NCBI GenBank assembly: GCA_902555665.1
Contig: CACDTF010000002.1
Coordinates: 1-64,000, forward strand
Direction of reading: 5' to 3'
DNA length: 64,000 nucleotides
Origin: an uncultured Pelagibacteraceae bacterium
GTDB lineage: Bacteria > Pseudomonadota > Alphaproteobacteria > Pelagibacterales > Pelagibacteraceae
The first letter of the stretch is position 1. Each line of letters starts with the position of its first letter. Below the pieces are notes generated by a model, which worked only from the letters and a program-made list of their open reading frames with translations, had not been told where the DNA came from and searched no databases. This document shows positions 59,907-64,000 of the stretch, one piece after another. Position numbers and translations under genes: made by a program.

Positions 59907-60695
59907 ATGTCTGAAAATATTTTAGAGATTAATAATTTAAGTAAATATTTTGGTGGATTGGCTGCAGTTTCGGATTGTTCAATAAAAGTCAAAAGAGGAA
60001 CAATCACTGGTATTATTGGACCAAATGGATCTGGTAAAACAACTTTATTTAATTTAATTGCTGGAAACTTAAAATCCTCTGGTGGTAATGTTGTTTTTGA
60101 TGATGAAAATATTACTGATGTTCCATCTTATGAATTATTTTCTAAAGGTTTGTTAAGAACATTTCAAATTGCACATGAGTTTTCAAATTTATCTGTTTTA
60201 GAAAATTTAATGATGGTTCCAGGAAATCAATCTGGAGAAAAAATAATGACAGCATTATTTAAACCAGGTTTAGTTGCACAAGAAGAGGCTGTGGTTAAAG
60301 AGAAAGCGAAAGAAGTTGTTGAATTTTTAAATTTAGGACATTTATCAAATGAGCTTGCTGGAAATCTTTCAGGTGGACAAAAGAAATTATTAGAACTTGG
60401 AAGAACCATGATGGTTGATGCAAAATTAGTATTATTAGATGAAGTGGGGGCTGGAGTTAACAGAACTTTGTTAAAAGATCTTGGAACAGCAATAGAAAAG
60501 TTAAATAAAGAAAAAGGTTATACTTTTTGCATGATTGAACATGATATGGATTTTATTGGAAGATTGTGTGATCCAGTGATTGTAATGGCTGAGGGGTCAG
60601 TATTATTTGAAGGAAGTGTTGAAGAAGCAAAAAAAGATGAGAAAGTTATCGAAAGCTATCTTGGAAGAGGATCAAAATTAAAGGATACAAATTAA
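59907..60695 (+). CDS. ABC transporter ATP-binding protein, LivG type (second Liv system)
   Basis: ATPase of 262 residues. Walker A GPNGSGKTT near 37, RTFQIAHEFSNLSVLENLMMVPG, signature LSGGQKKLLELGRTM, Walker B LLDEVGAGVNR (Glu-Val-Gly instead of Glu-Pro-Thr), and IEHDMDFIGRL. The DEVGAG variant marks it as different from the first LivG. It starts five bases after the P5CR-like gene and overlaps the next ATPase by one base. Gene order here is G-F-H-M, not K-H-M-G-F. Confidence 0.92.
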   Translation: MSENILEINNLSKYFGGLAAVSDCSIKVKRGTITGIIGPNGSGKTTLFNLIAGNLKSSGGNVVFDDENITDVPSYELFSKGLLRTFQIAHEFSNLSVLENLMMVPGNQSGEKIMTALFKPGLVAQEEAVVKEKAKEVVEFLNLGHLSNELAGNLSGGQKKLLELGRTMMVDAKLVLLDEVGAGVNRTLLKDLGTAIEKLNKEKGYTFCMIEHDMDFIGRLCDPVIVMAEGSVLFEGSVEEAKKDEKVIESYLGRGSKLKDTN

Positions 60696-61402
60696 TGGCA
60701 TATTTTGAAGGAATAGAAATGACAGGTGGTTATGGTAATGGTCCAGATATCATTAGTTCTTGTTCTGTAAATGTAAATAAGGGTGAAATAGTTTCTATTC
60801 TAGGCCCCAATGGTGCTGGCAAATCAACTGCAATGAAAGCAATGTTGGGCTTGCTCAATTTAAAATCTGGATCAGTAAAGATTGATGGTAAGGATATTTC
60901 AAAATTATCCCCTCAAGATCGAGTTAAGCAAGGTATTTCTTTTGTCCCTCAGACTAAAAATGTTTTTGCAGGGATGACTGTTGAAGAAAATTTAGAAATG
61001 GGAGCATTTCTTGTTGAGGATGAAATAAAAAATATAATTGAGGAAATTTACGAATTATTCCCAATTTTAAGAGAGAAAAGAAATCAGATGGTTGGTGAAC
61101 TTTCTGGAGGTCAAAGACAACAAGTGGCTCTTGGTAGAGCTTTAATGATTAAACCCACAGTTTTAATGTTAGACGAGCCAACTGCAGGCGTATCACCAAT
61201 TGTGATGGACGAATTATTTGATCATATTGTAAAAGTTAAAAGAACAAATGTTGCTATCTTAATGGTTGAACAAAATGCAAAACAAGCATTAAGCATTTCA
61301 GATAGAGGTTATGTATTGGTCACTGGAGAAAATCGTTATTCAGGAACTGGAAAAGAATTATTAGACGATCCAAGAGTAAGAAGCTCTTTTTTGGGAGGGT
61401 AA
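60695..61402 (+). CDS. ABC transporter ATP-binding protein, LivF type (second Liv system)
   Basis: ATPase of 235 residues. Walker A GPNGAGKST, LivF-type NVFAGMTVEENLEMGAF, signature LSGGQRQQVALGRAL, Walker B LMLDEPTAGVSP and VEQNAKQALSISD. Pairs with the upstream LivG-type subunit. One-base overlap with it and one base before the permease. Confidence 0.93.
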   Translation: MAYFEGIEMTGGYGNGPDIISSCSVNVNKGEIVSILGPNGAGKSTAMKAMLGLLNLKSGSVKIDGKDISKLSPQDRVKQGISFVPQTKNVFAGMTVEENLEMGAFLVEDEIKNIIEEIYELFPILREKRNQMVGELSGGQRQQVALGRALMIKPTVLMLDEPTAGVSPIVMDELFDHIVKVKRTNVAILMVEQNAKQALSISDRGYVLVTGENRYSGTGKELLDDPRVRSSFLGG

Positions 61403-61403
61403 T

Positions 61404-62414
61404 ATGGATTTTGTAAATGCAATAATTCTTTTATTAAATTATATTTTCATTCCTGCATTAACTTATGGTTCTCAGTTAGCACTGGGTGCAATATTTGTAA
61501 CACTTATTTATGGAATTTTACGATTTGCAAACTTCGCAACTGGTGACATGATGTCTTTTGGGACCATGGCAACGATTTTATTTACATGGTATTTTCAATC
61601 TTTAGGTGTTTCTTTAGGTGTTTTACCTACTGCTTTATTGGCTATTCCTTTTGGAATAATTTTCATGATATTTTACATGCTTTTAATAGATAAGTTTGTC
61701 TTTAAGTATTACAGAAATCAAAAAAGTCCCCCAGTTCAATTTGCAATGGTTAGTATTGGTGTAATGTTTGTAACACAAGCTGTGGTCAGAATTATAATTG
61801 GACCTAGTGATAGAAGATTTTTTGATGGTGAAAAATTCATTATTAAAGCTCGTGAATTTAAAGAGATGACAGGTTTAAACGAAGGTCTTGCACTGAAATC
61901 CACTCAAGTGATTACTATTTTTGTAACAATAGTTTTAGTCTCTTTATTATTTTGGTTTTTAAATAGAACCAAAACTGGAAAAAGTATGAAAGCTTATTCT
62001 GATAATGAAGATCTTGCTTTGCTATCAGGTATTGATCCAAAAAAAATAGTTTTAGTTACTTGGGTTATTGCTGGTATTTTAGCTACAATCGGTGGAGCTT
62101 TGTATGGTTTAGATAAAAGTTTTAAACCATTTACTTATTTTAATAATATGCTTCCTATTTTTGCTGCTGCAATTGTTGGAGGAATTGGAAATCCATTTGG
62201 AGCCTTTTTAGGTGGATATGTAATTGCTTTTTCTGAAATACTCCTCACTTATGCATATAAAAAATTCTTTATGTATGTTTTACCAGAAAGTATGGAGCCA
62301 AATAGTTTAGTTCAGTTACTATCTACAGATTACAAGTTTGCAGTCTCGTTCTCTATTCTTGTAATTGTTTTAATTTATCGACCATCGGGAATATTTAAGG
62401 GGAAAGTATTGTGA
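61404..62414 (+). CDS. ABC transporter permease, LivH type (second Liv system)
   Basis: Membrane subunit of 336 residues with about eight helices. TYGSQLALGAIFVTLIYGILRFANFATGDMMSFGTMATI is the LivH-type start (G..N.A.G...), and GKSMKAYSDNEDLALLSGIDPKKIVLVTWVIAGILATIGGALYGL is the EAA-type region. Longer than the first LivH, with an added loop near 130-155. Overlaps livM by four bases. Confidence 0.92.
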   Translation: MDFVNAIILLLNYIFIPALTYGSQLALGAIFVTLIYGILRFANFATGDMMSFGTMATILFTWYFQSLGVSLGVLPTALLAIPFGIIFMIFYMLLIDKFVFKYYRNQKSPPVQFAMVSIGVMFVTQAVVRIIIGPSDRRFFDGEKFIIKAREFKEMTGLNEGLALKSTQVITIFVTIVLVSLLFWFLNRTKTGKSMKAYSDNEDLALLSGIDPKKIVLVTWVIAGILATIGGALYGLDKSFKPFTYFNNMLPIFAAAIVGGIGNPFGAFLGGYVIAFSEILLTYAYKKFFMYVLPESMEPNSLVQLLSTDYKFAVSFSILVIVLIYRPSGIFKGKVL

Positions 62415-63781
62415 GAAAAAACCTAAATGTAATTGCAGCTTACAGCATAATGATGGTGCTTATTTTAATGGTTGGGATATTTCAGTCTTGGAACATAGCG
62501 TTATCAATATTTAATCTTTGTTTGATTTCTGCGGTGATGACAATGGGAGCAAATATCCAATGGGGGTACGCTGGTTTAATTAATTTTGGAATTATGGGTT
62601 ATACAGCTTTAGGTGGTTTAGCTGCAGTATTGATATCTGTCGATCCTGTTCAAGAAGCCTGGAGGGCAGGAGGTTTCGATATTCTAATGTCATTATGGCT
62701 GATAGTAGTAATGGTATTAGTTATAAGGTTTATTTTAAAAAGATTTGAAAAATCAAAAATCAGAACATACAGCATAGCTGCAATAATAATTTCAGGTATT
62801 TTACTTATTAGATTTTCTGCAGAGCCAGGCATAGAAGCTATTGAAGCAGTTGATCCTGCTAAAACTGGTTTCTTAGGAGGATTTGGATTACCAATTATAT
62901 TTTCTTGGATAGTTGGAGCTCTTTTTGCAGGGGGTTTAGCATTTATAGTTGGAAAAGTTGCACTTGGCCTTAGAGCAGATTATTTAGCTATTGCTACTCT
63001 TCTTATTTCCGAAATTGTTATTGCAATTATTAAACACGAAGATTGGCTTACAAGAGGGGTCAAAAATGTTATTGGATTAAAAAGACCTGCACCTTATGAA
63101 GTAGATCTTCAAACAACTGATTGGTTTATTAAATTAGTTGAAAAGTTTAATGCAGGAAAATTAAGTGTAATTGAGAATTTAGCTGATAGACAAGCTGCTT
63201 TAAACCAACTTGTTATTGAAGGTTCATCAGTATTTGTAAAACTGTGTTATTCAGGATTATTCTTAGTAGTAGTAATTATTCTTTTAATTTTAACTCAAAA
63301 AGCTCTTTATTCTCCGTGGGGAAGAATGATGAGAGCAATTAGAGATAATGAGGAAGCCGCAAATGCAATGGGTAAAAATGTTGTTAAGCAACATTTATTA
63401 ATTTTTATTTTAGGCTCTGCAATTGTTGGAATTGCGGGCGCAATGCTTGTTACACAAGATGGTTTATTTACTCCAGGAAGTTATAGACCTATGAGATATA
63501 CTTTTTTGATTTGGGTGATGGTAATTGTTGGAGGAAGTGGAAACAATTTTGGGGCAATTTTAGGAGGATTTGTTGTTTGGTTCTTATGGATTGAAGCAGC
63601 ACCAATATCATTATTTTTAATAAACTTTTTTACTGCGGGAATTCCTGAAACAAATGCACTTAAAGCTCATTTAATTGAAAGTGTTCCTTATTTCAGATTT
63701 TTACTGATGGGATTAGGATTGTTGTTTATCATGAGGTATCGACCTAAAGGTATACTTCCTGAAAAAATAGAAATAAAGTAA
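62411..63781 (+). CDS. ABC transporter permease, LivM type (second Liv system)
   Basis: Membrane subunit of 456 residues, unusually long for LivM (about 350). The core MGANIQWGYAGLINFGIMGYTALGG, GLRADYLAIATLLISEI and MMRAIRDNEEAANAMGKNVVKQHLLIFILG are clear. Extra sequence is a membrane hairpin near 85-125 and a periplasmic loop at about 210-270. The start is GTG within the livH stop region. No binding-protein gene is adjacent to this second system; the partner may lie elsewhere or beyond the window. Confidence 0.92.
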   Translation: MRKNLNVIAAYSIMMVLILMVGIFQSWNIALSIFNLCLISAVMTMGANIQWGYAGLINFGIMGYTALGGLAAVLISVDPVQEAWRAGGFDILMSLWLIVVMVLVIRFILKRFEKSKIRTYSIAAIIISGILLIRFSAEPGIEAIEAVDPAKTGFLGGFGLPIIFSWIVGALFAGGLAFIVGKVALGLRADYLAIATLLISEIVIAIIKHEDWLTRGVKNVIGLKRPAPYEVDLQTTDWFIKLVEKFNAGKLSVIENLADRQAALNQLVIEGSSVFVKLCYSGLFLVVVIILLILTQKALYSPWGRMMRAIRDNEEAANAMGKNVVKQHLLIFILGSAIVGIAGAMLVTQDGLFTPGSYRPMRYTFLIWVMVIVGGSGNNFGAILGGFVVWFLWIEAAPISLFLINFFTAGIPETNALKAHLIESVPYFRFLLMGLGLLFIMRYRPKGILPEKIEIK

Positions 63782-63786
63782 AACAA

Positions 63787-63858
63787 ATGAAATATATTAT
63801 ATTAGGTGCTGCTGCTGCTTGGGCTTTGTATATGGCTGATAAGTATTTATTCTTTTAA
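63787..63858 (+). CDS. Possible 23-residue membrane microprotein
   Basis: A tiny frame that encodes MKYIILGAAAAWALYMADKY plus LFF, one hydrophobic helix with charged ends. It begins five bases after the livM stop and its TAA shares a base with the next ATG (TAATG), the overlap style seen at real gene borders here. It is too short to prove by eye; it could be a membrane helper of the transporter or of the MFS gene, or chance. Confidence 0.4.
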   Translation: MKYIILGAAAAWALYMADKYLFF

Positions 63859-64000
63859 TGAATAAAAATCTTTCGTTACTTATATTAAGCCAGATTTTCG
63901 CTTTTACAGCTGCACCGGTCACCGTTTTTTTAAGCGGCATAATTGGTTCAAAATTTAGTCCAATAAAATCTTTAGCTACTCTTCCAATGGCTTTGTCAGT
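63858..64000 (+). CDS. MFS transporter, N-terminal part (cut by window edge)
   Basis: The frame stays open to the right edge, giving about 47 residues. MNKNLSLLILSQIFAFTAAP and VTVFLSGIIGSKFSPIKSLA form the first hydrophobic helix and following loop, a common major facilitator start. Family is likely, substrate unknown. It overlaps the microprotein stop. Confidence 0.7.
   Translation, partial: MNKNLSLLILSQIFAFTAAPVTVFLSGIIGSKFSPIKSLATLPMALS

Overview
The window is a single, almost completely coding stretch from an AT-rich (about 30% G+C by eye) streamlined alphaproteobacterium. The best match is SAR11, order Pelagibacterales (Candidatus Pelagibacter or a close relative). The reasons are the low G+C, intergenic gaps that are mostly under 60 bases, start and stop codons that overlap throughout, a two-piece permuted tmRNA, ThyX instead of ThyA, pyruvate phosphate dikinase, and a heavy load of ABC importers with almost no regulators. 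The only transcription factor gene seen is a sigma-32. No insertion sequence, prophage or CRISPR array is visible. The assignment is by pattern recognition, not by a search.

Layout. 1-3.7 kb: folP end, glmM, thiD, purA on the plus strand. 3.7-8.2 kb: minus-strand rpoH, rluD, an ABC-2 type exporter and a Sua5/TsaC gene, with a plus-strand tRNA-Arg(UCG). 8.2-14 kb: isoprenoid genes (xseB-ispA-dxs, ispB) with aroC and pdxH. 14-20.5 kb: one plus-strand run of S49 peptidase, glyQ, glyS, ppdK. 20.5-21.5 kb: an FkbM methyltransferase and the minus-strand tmRNA. 21.5-27.9 kb: thyX, mrp, then the membrane quality-control run hflK-hflC-DUF2065-degP and miaA. 27.9-38.2 kb: branched-chain amino acid synthesis (ilvB, ilvH, ilvC, then leuA) split by a complete peptide/nickel-type ABC importer. 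38.2-43.7 kb: the elongasome mreBCD-mrdA-rodA, overlapping leuA. 43.7-48.1 kb: a tight accessory run of D-amino-acid-dehydrogenase-like, EamA, 2-hydroxyacid dehydrogenase, HDAC-like deacetylase and msrB. 48.1-51.5 kb: an inverse-autotransporter-type outer membrane barrel, a cysteine-bearing exported protein, a DUF1479 oxygenase-like protein, glutaredoxin and a DUF2805 protein. 51.6-64 kb: amino acid transport (LysE, two Liv-type ABC systems, AzlCD) around a CsiD-type glutarate hydroxylase and a P5C-reductase-like enzyme, ending in a 23-codon membrane ORF and the start of an MFS transporter.

How it works together. Much of the window serves envelope growth (glmM, ispA/dxs/ispB, mreBCD-mrdA-rodA), protein quality control (rpoH, hflKC, degP, tmRNA, msrB) and amino-acid economy (ilv/leu synthesis, three ABC importers, two exporter families). 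The most interesting accessory parts are the passenger-less inverse autotransporter barrel with its exported neighbour (48.1-49.7 kb), the CsiD/P5CR-like/Liv cluster (53.6-63.8 kb), and the overlapped DadA-like/EamA/hydroxyacid dehydrogenase/deacetylase/MsrB run (43.7-48.1 kb). Three convergent gene pairs share a single four-base double stop (TTAA or TTAG).
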